Assembly (NCBI GenBank): GCA_002426495.1
Contig: DIQC01000053.1
Coordinates: 1 to 18,148 of the forward strand
Length of the DNA: 18,148 nucleotides
Direction of reading: 5' to 3'
Source of the DNA: Thermacetogenium sp. UBA5472
GTDB lineage: Bacteria > Bacillota > DSM-12270 > Thermacetogeniales > Thermacetogeniaceae
Part shown: positions 1 to 7,929 of the stretch, piece after piece
How the letters are laid out: the number at the start of each line of letters is the position of its first letter
Numbering within the stretch: position 1 is the stretch's first letter
Notes under the pieces: model-generated
The model's database searches: none
What the model was told of the DNA's origin: nothing
What the model saw: only the letters and a program-made list of their open reading frames with translations
Program-made: the position numbers and the translations under genes

Positions 1-27
1 TAGTTATCACTGTTATTCGAATCCGTT

Positions 28-65
28 AATAATCCCCTCATACAGCATGTATAGAGGGGATTATT
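28..65 (-). terminator. Hairpin after the nitroreductase gene
   Basis: Positions 28-39 and 54-65 are perfect 12-base inverted copies containing a CCCC/GGGG core, and the inner bases 40-43 and 49-52 can extend the stem around a bulge. It lies 45 bases past the nitroreductase stop. There is no long U tract on the minus side, only the AT-rich end of the stem, so it could act in both directions or only protect the 3' end. Confidence 0.55.
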
Positions 66-110
66 ATTTATTAACATAATTAGTTTAATCGAAACATACG
101 CTTACCAAAT

Positions 111-626
111 CTAGTCTGAATATTTATCAAAGGACACAATTTGCTCAAGGGATTTTCTGGACCTTTGTTCAGGAGATTCAGCGGCATAACCGAGAGGGCT
201 CATTGCCACCACTTGCATATTAGACGGTATATTCAATATTTCCTTAATCTTACTTTCATCAAAGTTGGCTAACCAGCATGTCCCTAATCCAAGCTCAGTA
301 GCGGTTAACATCATATAAGACAAGGTAATAGAAACGTCTACTGTGTATGCCTGCTCTCCACAGCGCATTGGATCACCCGGTTCGCCAAAACCGACTAAAA
401 CAACTGGGGCATCCTTTAAAAAGCCTTGTGCTCCCGCAAAATCCACCATTTTGTTCCTTGTTTCCTGGTCTTTTACAACGATAAACCTTATGTTTTGTAG
501 ATTGTTTGCAGTAGGAGCCATTCTTCCAGCTTCCAAGACCTGATTAAGCTTCTCCTCCTCGACTTTTTTGGTAGTGTAAGCCCTGATACTCCTCCTATCC
601 TGAATTGCTTTTACAACGGCTGACAT
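111..626 (-). CDS. Nitroreductase-family FMN oxidoreductase
   Basis: The 171-residue product fits the compact nitroreductase fold: an N-terminal RRSIRAY segment (phosphate-binding arginines of FMN, residues 12-18), then MAPTANNLQ (about 36-44), and a C-terminal SPLGYAAE stretch (about 142-149). These are typical of FMN-dependent NAD(P)H oxidoreductases of about 170-190 residues. The physiological substrate cannot be read from sequence; family members reduce nitroaromatics, quinones or flavins. The ATG at 626 has AGGAGG 7 bases upstream. The gene starts 36 bases after the PucR-type regulator stops, with no terminator between, so the two are probably cotranscribed. No signal peptide is seen, so it is cytoplasmic. 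Confidence 0.88.
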   Translation of the reverse strand: MSAVVKAIQDRRSIRAYTTKKVEEEKLNQVLEAGRMAPTANNLQNIRFIVVKDQETRNKMVDFAGAQGFLKDAPVVLVGFGEPGDPMRCGEQAYTVDVSITLSYMMLTATELGLGTCWLANFDESKIKEILNIPSNMQVVAMSPLGYAAESPEQRSRKSLEQIVSFDKYSD

Positions 627-662
627 AAAAAATCCTCCTCTATTATTCTTATTTTATCTGTC

Positions 663-2345
663 CTACAATATCTTGAGAGCTACCTCCAAGTTAAAACGAT
701 CTTCAGGACAATCGAGATCATAACCACTTATCTTTTGAATGCGCTCCATTCGATAAAGTATCGTATTATAATGTGTAAACAATATCTCTGACACCTTTTT
801 TAAATTACCATGGCACTCAAAATAGGCTTGTAATGTACGAATAAGTTCTGTGTTTTTTTCACGATCATATTTAATTAACTTACCCAACGTTTCCTCTAAA
901 TAAACCCGGGTTTCCTTATCACGATTTTCCGAATATATCAAACGGTAAATTCCCAAATCATAAAAAGAAACAATCTCCTTGAAATTAGGTGTTTTTTCAC
1001 CTATCTGAATTGCTTGTTTTGCTTCTTGATAACTGGTCTGCAATCCTTTAATCCCCTGATGAAAACTCCCTAAACCTATATGAATATCACATTTATTATA
1101 CTCCCGCTTCAAGAACTCCAACACTACCTCTAATTTAAGCTTAGCCGCATTATTAACTTGCCTTATCGATTCGTCCTTAACCTCTTCCACATCCAATAAG
1201 ACAATGATGTAGTCACCTTTGCTGCCAACTAAGCTGTCATACCCTCGCTCCTTCAAAATGCGAGGCAGCTTCCCGAGGAGATGGCTCATCATTTCTTGGC
1301 TTAGAAACTGCCGCTTATTGTCGCGTAAATCCGATAGCCAAATAACTGCGACTACATAGTTTTTATTAAGATCCCAACCAAATTTAGATGCCTGCTCAAC
1401 CTCTATTATTTCGTCTTCAATATGTCCGGTCAGAAGATGGAGTAAGTATTCATTAGAATACCTGTACTCCACTTGTCTTAAGGAACGTTCTCTAGCTATC
1501 TCCAAGGCTGTCGCTATGGATAACTTTTCGATTACATAGGCATCATTACTGGTAAGGCTGCAATCTCTTTCCCAAATAATTACTGAACCATAACATTCAC
1601 TGGATACCATGATAGGCATAATAAAACAGCACTCATCACTACCATTGATTTTCAAATTAATACGTCCGTTAAATGGGTTAGAAATAATCTTGCCTGTTTT
1701 CTTCCCTTTCATCATAAATTCAAATATGGGGTCTTTATTACCCTCAAACTCCATATCCATACTAGATACATAACGATTATTAATTCCATCGAAAATAAAG
1801 ACAGGGTTATCTATTAAAGAGGCTATCGTATCTACAATTTTTTCTAATCCACCGCCATCGATCATGATCTTCATTAATCTGCTGTGGATATCAAGCATTT
1901 TCGTTAAATATGCTGTTTGTTCAGATAGGATGGCGCTCAATACATCATGAATTAAATCAGCAAAATTAATATCCTTCGATAACTCAATTATAGGAAAGTT
2001 ATATAGATCTGCTTGCGTCAGCATTGTTGAGGGTATCTCTTCAAGATAGCGCTTAGTCTTTATACAGAGCCCTGCTAAACCTTTTTGAGCCAATAAAGCG
2101 ATCAGAGATTTTTGGGCACTATCATTATCACGGATCGCATATCCTGCAGTAATCAGTAACTGGCCAGATGTGACCCATTCACTAATATCAGGTACTTCCA
2201 TAATATTAACTCCCGAAACGATACGGCCCAATCCTGACTTACCTGCACTAACTTCACACTGGCTGAATATTGGCAAATCGATGATCTTTTCCAAAGGTAC
2301 CCCGAATTCACTAGCAACAATGTTTTGAGTTGAGATAGCAACCAT
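663..2345 (-). CDS. PucR/CdaR-family transcriptional regulator
   Basis: The 560-residue protein has the three-part layout of PucR-type regulators. Residues about 15-140 form an N-terminal PucR domain (note GVNIMEVPDI and SGQLLITAGYAI). A central GAF-like sensor and CdaR GGDEF-like region spans about 160-480. A C-terminal helix-turn-helix (HTH_30 type) contains HGNLKKVSEILFTHYNTILYR-like spacing from about 510. Family members activate purine, amine or amino-acid catabolic genes. It lies directly downstream of the corrinoid methyltransferase pair, separated by a hairpin, so control of those genes is a reasonable guess. The ATG at 2345 sits almost directly after GGGAGGAG, closer than usual, so the true start may differ slightly. 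The effector is unknown. Confidence 0.87.
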   Translation of the reverse strand: MVAISTQNIVASEFGVPLEKIIDLPIFSQCEVSAGKSGLGRIVSGVNIMEVPDISEWVTSGQLLITAGYAIRDNDSAQKSLIALLAQKGLAGLCIKTKRYLEEIPSTMLTQADLYNFPIIELSKDINFADLIHDVLSAILSEQTAYLTKMLDIHSRLMKIMIDGGGLEKIVDTIASLIDNPVFIFDGINNRYVSSMDMEFEGNKDPIFEFMMKGKKTGKIISNPFNGRINLKINGSDECCFIMPIMVSSECYGSVIIWERDCSLTSNDAYVIEKLSIATALEIARERSLRQVEYRYSNEYLLHLLTGHIEDEIIEVEQASKFGWDLNKNYVVAVIWLSDLRDNKRQFLSQEMMSHLLGKLPRILKERGYDSLVGSKGDYIIVLLDVEEVKDESIRQVNNAAKLKLEVVLEFLKREYNKCDIHIGLGSFHQGIKGLQTSYQEAKQAIQIGEKTPNFKEIVSFYDLGIYRLIYSENRDKETRVYLEETLGKLIKYDREKNTELIRTLQAYFECHGNLKKVSEILFTHYNTILYRMERIQKISGYDLDCPEDRFNLEVALKIL

Positions 2346-2414
2346 CTCCTCCCTGTCAAAGAGCTAACAACCAGCATCAAGTGTTTCATTCCGCAATTAC
2401 AAGGTGTAATTATA

Positions 2415-2450
2415 GGCTTGCCCTTTCACTTTATAGCAAAAGGGCAAGCC
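2415..2450 (-). terminator. Terminator after the methyltransferase gene
   Basis: A perfect 12-base stem (2415-2426 with 2439-2450; GGCTTGCCCTTT and its complement) has a 12-base loop. It lies 27 bases past the methyltransferase stop. The downstream U tract is weak (TATAATTA on the minus strand), so termination may be partial and allow read-through to the regulator gene. Confidence 0.65.
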
Positions 2451-2477
2451 TCTCTTCAATAATCTGATTATACTATC

Positions 2478-3851
2478 CTAGAATGCAAAGTTCAACCCCA
2501 TCGCCGCTATGTCATCCTTGACTCGTTTGTATGTGTCATTCCATTCTTTTTTAGGTTCAATTGTCTTGATATCATAAACCTCTGGGAATGGTAAACCGAG
2601 ATCCGGATTCTCAAAACCGTGCTCATACTTCTTAAAGAGTCTCAGCACAAGTTCATTGGCTTCGTCCACAGTCAGCTTTTGGTTAAATGCAGCCAGTGTT
2701 ACTTCTGCAAAGAATCTCGACTCTAGTCCACTGCAGTTGGGGTAAACTCCGTTTGTCGCACCCAATGAGTCTGTATGTAAAGCACTCATTTCTTGGGTAA
2801 TGGCTAAGGCCGCAGTCTCATACAATATTTCTTCAGTTCCAGCACCGGCAGTCGTCCAAGCGTCTGCAAGAGATGCTAATGGCGCGTTCTGAGCAAAAGC
2901 TCTGCCTGTTATGCTATCTACCCACAAGCCTTCTTTTGTGCTGCCAGAGATGTACTTGTTATGAATTGGATGGAGACAGTGCATGTCCACTCCATAGACA
3001 GTTGTTGACATAATCATTGCAGCCGCCTGTACTAAGGCTGCTCCCTCAGGGCCACCACCGAATCCGCCGATAATGGGGTCTATGAGGCTGGTTGTAAATG
3101 CCGGGTATTCGTATCCGGTCATGACACGGGATAGCCTGATCTTATCAGTCTTTAGTTCTGAAAGGACAGGAATCATATGTGAATCACTGATCCTCATGTA
3201 GCGTGGGTTACAAATAGCCAGTGTACCTAATTCAGTAGCACTGCTCTCTCCTGCGGCATAAATGTGGGTCCCTGGTCTACCTGCACGCTCTAATGCTTCC
3301 CGCATCCACATCATTTCTTGTCGGCAGGCCCTTATCTCCAATGGCCCCCCTGTTTCTACTCCCATGCCATCTACAGTGACTAAACTGCCAGGAATTATTA
3401 TGTCGAGCAAGGGTTCTTTCGCATAGGACATCATAATCGGCAGAAAGAGTTCTTCTGGAAGTGGGGTACCGGGGCAGCCGCCGCAAACGGTCATCCGATA
3501 TCCATCATCGAACTTCCTAGCACGCATTACCCGAATATCCTTGCCTTCGCCAAGAATCATTTCTTGCGGTGCAAGCATTAACGCAGTTTGAAGCTCTTCC
3601 ATTGTAAATTCAATTATTCTGTTGGTATCAACACAGAACATACCCATTTCCAAACACAGGTCCAATGATGCCTTAAATAGCCTATCGGCCATCGCTTCGT
3701 CGCCCACTACTATCTTTTCTTTATCGAATTTAATATCGTATTCTTTGACTAGTTTGGAGCATGTTCGGAACAGCTTCATGTTAAAGTCATTTTCATCCAT
3801 GTAAGTGCCATTTTGTGCTCTTCTTATATATTCAAAGATATTGCTTCTCAT
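2478..3851 (-). CDS. MtmB-family corrinoid methyltransferase lacking pyrrolysine
   Basis: The 457-residue protein matches monomethylamine:corrinoid methyltransferase MtmB (about 458 residues) along its whole length. Shared features include DTNRIIEFT (about 75-83), GGCPGTPLPEELF (about 124-136), MSYA (about 141), ALERAGRPG (186-194), SDSHMIPVLSELK, a GGFGGGPE glycine-rich stretch, and the LGLNFAF-type end. In methanogen MtmB an amber-encoded pyrrolysine follows AGRPG. Here that site reads THIYAAGESS, with Tyr198 (codon TAT at 3258-3260) or Ala199 at the pyrrolysine column depending on gap placement. The stop is TAG, but the protein ends where MtmB ends. Start ATG at 3851 overlaps the corrinoid gene stop (ATGA), so the two are translationally coupled. 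The methyl donor is unknown: it could be methylamine, sarcosine or another N-methyl compound. Confidence 0.85.
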   Translation of the reverse strand: MRSNIFEYIRRAQNGTYMDENDFNMKLFRTCSKLVKEYDIKFDKEKIVVGDEAMADRLFKASLDLCLEMGMFCVDTNRIIEFTMEELQTALMLAPQEMILGEGKDIRVMRARKFDDGYRMTVCGGCPGTPLPEELFLPIMMSYAKEPLLDIIIPGSLVTVDGMGVETGGPLEIRACRQEMMWMREALERAGRPGTHIYAAGESSATELGTLAICNPRYMRISDSHMIPVLSELKTDKIRLSRVMTGYEYPAFTTSLIDPIIGGFGGGPEGAALVQAAAMIMSTTVYGVDMHCLHPIHNKYISGSTKEGLWVDSITGRAFAQNAPLASLADAWTTAGAGTEEILYETAALAITQEMSALHTDSLGATNGVYPNCSGLESRFFAEVTLAAFNQKLTVDEANELVLRLFKKYEHGFENPDLGLPFPEVYDIKTIEPKKEWNDTYKRVKDDIAAMGLNFAF

Positions 3852-4504
3852 TTGCTATCACCACCATCTATTAATTCTTTGACAAGCTTTACCGCCGCTG
3901 CTGCATTATCTCCATAGCCAGCACCAATTTCTTCGCAGTATTCTGGTGTTACTGCGCCACCGCCCATGACGACCTTGAATTTGCCACTAAGGCCACGAGC
4001 ATCCAATAAACGCAACACTTCTCTGGCAAACGGCAAAGAGGTAGTTAATAGGGTTGACACAGCGATAATATCTGCGTCACACTCTAAGGCTTTATCAATC
4101 ATCAGATTCGGTTTGACATCATGGCCCATATCTTCCACTTGATAGCCTGCAACACGCAGCATGGTCACCACAATATCTCGCCCGATGTCATGAATGTCCC
4201 CTTGGATATTTGATATCACCACGGTTCCTGCTGGACCAGTCTCTAGATTCAGCTCTTCCATCTTCGGTTTGAGCAGCTTCATGGAAACATCCATGGCATC
4301 GGCACCAAGTATCAGTTCTGGTAAAAAGCACTCCATCCGCTCAAACTTATCTCCAAGTGTTGTAATGCCATCGGTCAAGGCGCCTACAATTTCTAAAGGA
4401 GCGACGCCAAAGTCTACGGCCTTTTCTACAGCTTTTACTGTCTCATCTGGATCTGGGGTTTCAATCGCAGTGCATATATGCTGCAAAATATCCTTGTCAA
4501 CCAT
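3848..4504 (-). CDS. Methyltransferase corrinoid protein (MtmC/MttC-like)
   Basis: The 218-residue protein has a B12-binding helical cap domain (about 5-90) followed by a Rossmann-type corrinoid domain. The cobalt-ligand motif DxHxxG is GDIHDIG, with Asp103, His105 and Gly108. The STLLTT loop lies at about 150-155 and GGG at 181-183. Proteins of this size carry the methyl group from an MtmB/MtbB/MttB-type methyltransferase to a second methyltransferase that acts on coenzyme M or tetrahydrofolate. Start ATG 4504 has AGGAGGAG 5 bases upstream. It is the first gene of a two-gene operon with the MtmB-type gene. No second-step methyltransferase or RamA-type reactivase is in the window. Confidence 0.92.
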   Translation of the reverse strand: MVDKDILQHICTAIETPDPDETVKAVEKAVDFGVAPLEIVGALTDGITTLGDKFERMECFLPELILGADAMDVSMKLLKPKMEELNLETGPAGTVVISNIQGDIHDIGRDIVVTMLRVAGYQVEDMGHDVKPNLMIDKALECDADIIAVSTLLTTSLPFAREVLRLLDARGLSGKFKVVMGGGAVTPEYCEEIGAGYGDNAAAAVKLVKELIDGGDSK

Positions 4505-4562
4505 TATTTCTCCTCCTCATGTTGTGTTGTCTACTCTCTTGTTCTGTTTGCATTGCAGTAGC

Positions 4563-4590
4563 ATACTAAATGACTTCTACTTGCTGTCAT
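4563..4590 (-). promoter_or_regulatory. Possible promoter for the corrinoid/methyltransferase operon
   Basis: On the minus strand ATGACA (4585-4590, five of six bases of TTGACA) is followed after 16 bases by TAGTAT (4563-4568, four of six of TATAAT). This lies 59 bases before the corrinoid protein start. It partly overlaps the end of the degenerate [2Fe-2S] gene, which would be consistent with a promoter arising in dead coding sequence. It is a weak match only. Confidence 0.3.
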
Positions 4591-4800
4591 AACCAGTACA
4601 CCGAAATAAATGCACCCTTCTAGCATCACGGAATTCGTCATCAGAAGGCGAAGGGTTCCGCGCTAATAGAGCTTTTACTACCATTATAATACCGAGGGTG
4701 CAAAACCACGCTGAACAACCTCCTTTCCGTAAAAACCTTTTAAAAATCAAATGCTTGGCCTATACTGCTAATAAAAAACATACCGTAGACAATAATAACA
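4577..4800 (-). pseudogene. Degenerate [2Fe-2S] subunit of a molybdenum hydroxylase
   Basis: Three short segments in two frames resemble the C-terminal [2Fe-2S] domain of CoxS/XdhC-type small subunits. In order they are VCFLLAV (before a TAG at 4760-4762), VVQRGFAPS (4690-4737 frame), and LLARNPSPSDDEFRDARR followed by FRCTGY (4580-4687 frame). Functional proteins read VQCGFCTPGM, then ALLDRNPNPT and NLCRCTGY. Here three of the four cluster cysteines in these motifs are lost (VQRGFA, HLFRC), there is at least one frameshift near 4688, and there is an internal stop. The N-terminal plant-type ferredoxin domain is not recognisable upstream. I assign it as a decayed gene with no product. Confidence 0.6.
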
Positions 4801-4923
4801 TTGCCATTGTTCAATAGACTTATTCTAGAATTAACAGAACACACCCTTTGTGTTGTATTTACAAGAACTATACCTTTGCCTTATTAATTTCGAATAAAGA
4901 AAAGGCTTGTTTATCATACCCCT

Positions 4924-5001
4924 TTATGCTTCTTTAACCAGTGTTAAGACAACTCCACTGGCTAAATCCCCTGCTCCTTTTATTAATACATAGTTCAACA
5001 A
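4924..5001 (-). pseudogene. N-terminal remnant like YqeB (Se-dependent molybdenum hydroxylase accessory)
   Basis: A TTG at 5001, with GGAGGA 7 bases upstream, opens a 25-codon frame whose LIKGAGDLASGVVLTLVK matches the start of the YqeB/EF2563 family, which begins with a nucleotide-binding IRGAGDLASG-type loop. It stops at TAA 4924-4926, where full proteins run to about 260 residues. No continuation is visible in the other frames. It is most likely a truncated remnant. A leader peptide by coincidence is less likely, because the glycine-rich motif and its position near the start both fit. Confidence 0.5.
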
Positions 5002-5042
5002 GGTCTGCTCCTCCTTCAATCAAGTTGTTTGCTTACGAAGCC

Positions 5043-5476
5043 CTATCCGTTACGCTTTATCACACATAACGGAAATATAAATAACATAGATAACAGCTGA
5101 ATAAAACAACACCGATGGTTGGTTGTCGTTTGTTTACTGTTCAAATATGAAAGAAAAACAGAGGTTGTAGTATGTATGAAGTAGTACTGAGTAGTACTCA
5201 AAGGCAAGCTGTGTTTCCTGATAAGTATAGATGCAATTTCTTCCCGGCTTTGAGGTTCCTTTGTAATTTCCAGGATAAGCTACATCACCGCTTCGGAGGC
5301 CTCACGGTTTTTCTTGGTCAGTTTTTCAGCTCATCAACCATCCCACCGTGTGTAAGAACAGTACATGGGAAATCGGCGTTTTCAAGATCCAGGGTTATCA
5401 AGTGGTCTGCAGCATCTGCCAAATATGGAAAAGGGAAATGGTTCAAAATATCGTCTGGCAGCAGACTCCAGTGGAT
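5043..5476 (-). pseudogene. C-terminal fragment of an MBL-fold hydrolase
   Basis: Directly after the lplA stop, the same frame reads FPFPYLADAADHL and then TVLTHGG, typical of the last metal-binding part of metallo-beta-lactamase-fold hydrolases. A stop at 5318-5320 follows. The next frame continues LTKKNREASEAVM, a stop at 5280-5282, then LILEITKEPQSREEIASIL and TTQYYFIHTTTSVFLSYL, a winged-helix tail found on many such hydrolases. One frameshift (near 5321-5327, in an A run on the coding strand), one nonsense codon and the lack of the N-terminal HxHxDH region show it is dead. The last part before 5043 has no recognisable similarity. Confidence 0.6.
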
Positions 5477-6472
5477 CTATTTAAACAATAAACCACATAA
5501 TACTTCCCTGCTCAAGCCTGGAATATATTTTTCTGGTTCAATACTTTTTAAGGCACTCCTGATGGCTTCTTCCTGGAAGGGTACGTTCTCCAGTGACTTA
5601 TCTAACACCACGAGATCATCCCTACCAAAAAAGTCGCCGTAGATGTGACACTCATTGATCACCCCATCCCGCACATCAAGGAGTATCTCCAGCTTCCCCC
5701 AGGGAAATAATCCGCTTCTTTTGATGTTGTATGATGGAGAGAGTCCAAAATTCCATTTCCATGTCTCATATTTTTCCCTCTTGAGTTCCTCAATTCGCCG
5801 CAGATCAGCAGGTGTCAGGCAGTGTTCCCCCTGCTCACCGCCAAAAGCCAACATCAATGCTTCTTTGATCAGGCTCTTAAACTCATCCATTTTCAGAGGA
5901 GAGGGAAAGATTTCCCTTATATTGGTGACTCTGCTTCGCACAGAGGATACACCTCTTTTAGCCAACTTTTCGTGGCTAACTTTTAGAGAGTTCTCCAGAT
6001 TATCCAGGTTTACATCAAAGAGAAGTGTGCCGTGGTGGATAACGCTATCCTTCTGTCGGTATTGGGAATTGCCGGACACTTTTTTGCCGTCAATGGTGAT
6101 GTCATTCCTCCCATCAATGGCTGCTGCCAACCCCATTCTCTTGAGTGCGTTAACAATCGGAGCCATAAAGCTTTCGAAATCGTAATCGCCACATCTTTGG
6201 TTTTTGGAAACAAATGTGAAGTTCAGATTCCCCTGATCGTGATAAACCGCCCCTCCACCGGTAAGCCTCCTGACTACAGCCACATTATGCTCTTTGATAA
6301 ACTCCAGGTTCACCTCATCCCAGGTGTTCTGGTTGCGGCCGACAACAACAGTCGGTTTATTCTGCCAAAGCATAAGATATTGCTCCCCTAAATCTAACTC
6401 ATATAAGAGATACTCTTCTACTGCCATATTAAAATAAGGATCATTTGAATGATTGACAATATAGAACATCAT
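5477..6472 (-). CDS. lplA: Lipoate-protein ligase A
   Basis: The 331-residue protein fits LplA. It has an N-terminal YFNMAVEEYLL stretch (residues 13-23), then RRLTGGGAVYHDQGNLNFT (about 68-86), the lipoyl-adenylate binding signature of the family, and KVSGNSQYRQKD (about 132-143), where a lysine contacts lipoyl-AMP. A C-terminal accessory domain follows. It attaches lipoate to acceptor proteins in the cytoplasm, here most obviously GcvH. AGGAGG precedes two adjacent ATG codons (6472 and 6469), either of which could start. The gap to lpd is only 17 bases, so it belongs to the glycine cleavage operon. It ends with TAG, after which the remnant of an MBL hydrolase follows in frame. Confidence 0.93.
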   Translation of the reverse strand: MMFYIVNHSNDPYFNMAVEEYLLYELDLGEQYLMLWQNKPTVVVGRNQNTWDEVNLEFIKEHNVAVVRRLTGGGAVYHDQGNLNFTFVSKNQRCGDYDFESFMAPIVNALKRMGLAAAIDGRNDITIDGKKVSGNSQYRQKDSVIHHGTLLFDVNLDNLENSLKVSHEKLAKRGVSSVRSRVTNIREIFPSPLKMDEFKSLIKEALMLAFGGEQGEHCLTPADLRRIEELKREKYETWKWNFGLSPSYNIKRSGLFPWGKLEILLDVRDGVINECHIYGDFFGRDDLVVLDKSLENVPFQEEAIRSALKSIEPEKYIPGLSREVLCGLLFK

Positions 6473-6489
6473 AGAAACCTCCTATCACC

Positions 6490-7866
6490 TCAAGGCCTGG
6501 AAACAAGATGAACAGCCCTGCCGGCAGCATCAAGAACCGCTTCATACAAAGCCTCTCCTAGTGTGGGATGGGGATGAATAGTGTTGATCACATCATCAAG
6601 CTGCATCCTGTTCCTGACTATAACAGCAGCCTCCTGAATCAGGTCACTGGCATGCGGCCCAACTATATGGATCCCACGGATTACATGATCAGTATCTGCG
6701 ATTACCTTTACAAACCCGTCCTTTTCCCCCATAGCTGCTGCCTTGCCATTTGCTATAAACGGAAACTTTCCGATCTTGGTATCGAGCCCTCGGGTTTCCA
6801 TCTCCTCTTCAGTGAGACCTACAGCTGCGATCTCCGGAAAGGTAAAGATACAAGAGGGTACGGCTTCATAGTCCACATGGCTTTCAAGCCCAGCCATCCT
6901 TTCCACAGCAGCAGTCCCTTCGGCAGAGGCTAAATGGGCAAGCATCGGGCCGCCGATAACATCACCGATGGCATAAACGCCCTTTACACTCGTTTCAAAA
7001 TCCTCATTCACTGTAATAAAGCCATTATTACAAGCAACCCCTATTTCTTCTAAACCGATCCCCTGGATACAGGGCCTGCGCCCTGTCGCTACCAAAACTT
7101 TATCAGCTGTATAGTTGACCTCACCCTTTTTGCCTACAGCTGTAACTGCTAAGCCATCTTCTGTCTCGTCAATACCTTTTACTTCTGTTCCGGCTATCAC
7201 TTTGATCTTCTGTTTTTTAAGATAAACACCCATTCTTTTTACAATTTCCCTGTCCATGCTGCCGAGAATGCCTGGCTGGAATTCAAAAACAGTGACCTGG
7301 CTCCCGAAGGCATGAAAAATACAGGCAAATTCCAGGCCGATCACCCCACCGCCGATGATCGCCAGGCGTGGTGGCACCGCGGTCAGTTCCAGTATTTCAT
7401 CACTAGTGATCACACCGGACAACCCTGCCCCAGGGAAAGGTGGTTTAGCAGAACAGGATCCCGTTGCTAGGAGAACCCTCTTAGTCTTAATTTCCTTACC
7501 ATCTACCATCACACTATCTGGGCCAGCTATCAAGGCCTCACCAGCAGCCACATCCACCCTATTTGTGTCTAAGAGTTTCTCGATTCCAGTCACTAATCCA
7601 GATACGATCTGGTTCTTTCTTTTATGTGCCCCGGCCATATCAAAAGCAATGTTATCCGCCGCAGCATTGAATTCCCGAAGTCGTCCTAAAGTTCGCAAAA
7701 CAGAAGCATTCTGGTAATAGGCCTTTGTCGGGATACACCCCCTGTTTAAACAGGTACCTCCCAGGGCATCCTTTTCCACCAGGGTAACATCCATTCCTAA
7801 CTGGCTCGCCCTGATGGCAGCAACATACCCTCCAGGCCCTCCCCCAATTACTACAAGATCTTTCAT
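6490..7866 (-). CDS. lpdA: Dihydrolipoyl dehydrogenase (L-protein)
   Basis: The 458-residue flavoprotein reoxidises dihydrolipoyl-GcvH with NAD+. Visible parts are the FAD Rossmann loop VIGGGPGGYVAA (6-17), the redox disulfide GGTCLNRGC (Cys39 and Cys44), the NAD-binding loop IIGGGVIGLE, the YAIGDV segment, and the C-terminal HPHPTLGE with the His433/Glu438 pair typical of the family. I chose ATG 7866 because TAAGGAGG lies 8 bases upstream and the protein then begins MKDLVVIGGG. A longer frame reaching 7923 would run through a palindromic repeat and is unlikely. It follows gcvPB after about 60 bases. Confidence 0.95.
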   Translation of the reverse strand: MKDLVVIGGGPGGYVAAIRASQLGMDVTLVEKDALGGTCLNRGCIPTKAYYQNASVLRTLGRLREFNAAADNIAFDMAGAHKRKNQIVSGLVTGIEKLLDTNRVDVAAGEALIAGPDSVMVDGKEIKTKRVLLATGSCSAKPPFPGAGLSGVITSDEILELTAVPPRLAIIGGGVIGLEFACIFHAFGSQVTVFEFQPGILGSMDREIVKRMGVYLKKQKIKVIAGTEVKGIDETEDGLAVTAVGKKGEVNYTADKVLVATGRRPCIQGIGLEEIGVACNNGFITVNEDFETSVKGVYAIGDVIGGPMLAHLASAEGTAAVERMAGLESHVDYEAVPSCIFTFPEIAAVGLTEEEMETRGLDTKIGKFPFIANGKAAAMGEKDGFVKVIADTDHVIRGIHIVGPHASDLIQEAAVIVRNRMQLDDVINTIHPHPTLGEALYEAVLDAAGRAVHLVSRP

Positions 7867-7891
7867 CTCAATTTCCTCCTTAAACCAATTA

Positions 7892-7916
7892 GGGAACGGT
7901 TTCTGAAACCGTCCCC
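7892..7916. repeat. Palindromic GGGACGGTTTC-type element
   Basis: Between gcvPB and lpdA the bases 7892-7903 (GGGAACGGTTTC) and 7904-7915 (TGAAACCGTCCC) form a nearly perfect inverted repeat with no loop. A close relative, GGAACCGTCCCC, occurs at 16693-16704. I recall similar GGGGACGGTT elements scattered through Clostridia genomes, sometimes linked to REP-associated transposases; that link is recollection, not something the window shows. No transposase gene is present. Confidence 0.55.
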
Positions 7917-7929
7917 ACATCATCTCCGC

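Noticed and set aside
2478..2480. TAG at the end of the MtmB-type gene as a possible pyrrolysine codon
   Set aside because: The protein already ends where MtmB proteins end (LGL-F), and the frame beyond it runs into the terminator hairpin with no recognisable protein.
5047..5072. Short CCGTTA/TAACGG hairpin as the operon terminator
   Set aside because: The stem is only six base pairs with a 14-base loop and no U tract, so I do not call it.
5172..5642. 156-codon plus-strand frame over the lplA end
   Set aside because: It is antisense to lplA and the hydrolase remnant, has no binding site or recognisable motif, and the minus-strand readings explain the sequence.
7867..7923. N-terminal extension of lpdA
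   Set aside because: It runs through the palindromic repeat, and a strong AGGAGG precedes the internal ATG at 7866 where the FAD-binding fold begins.
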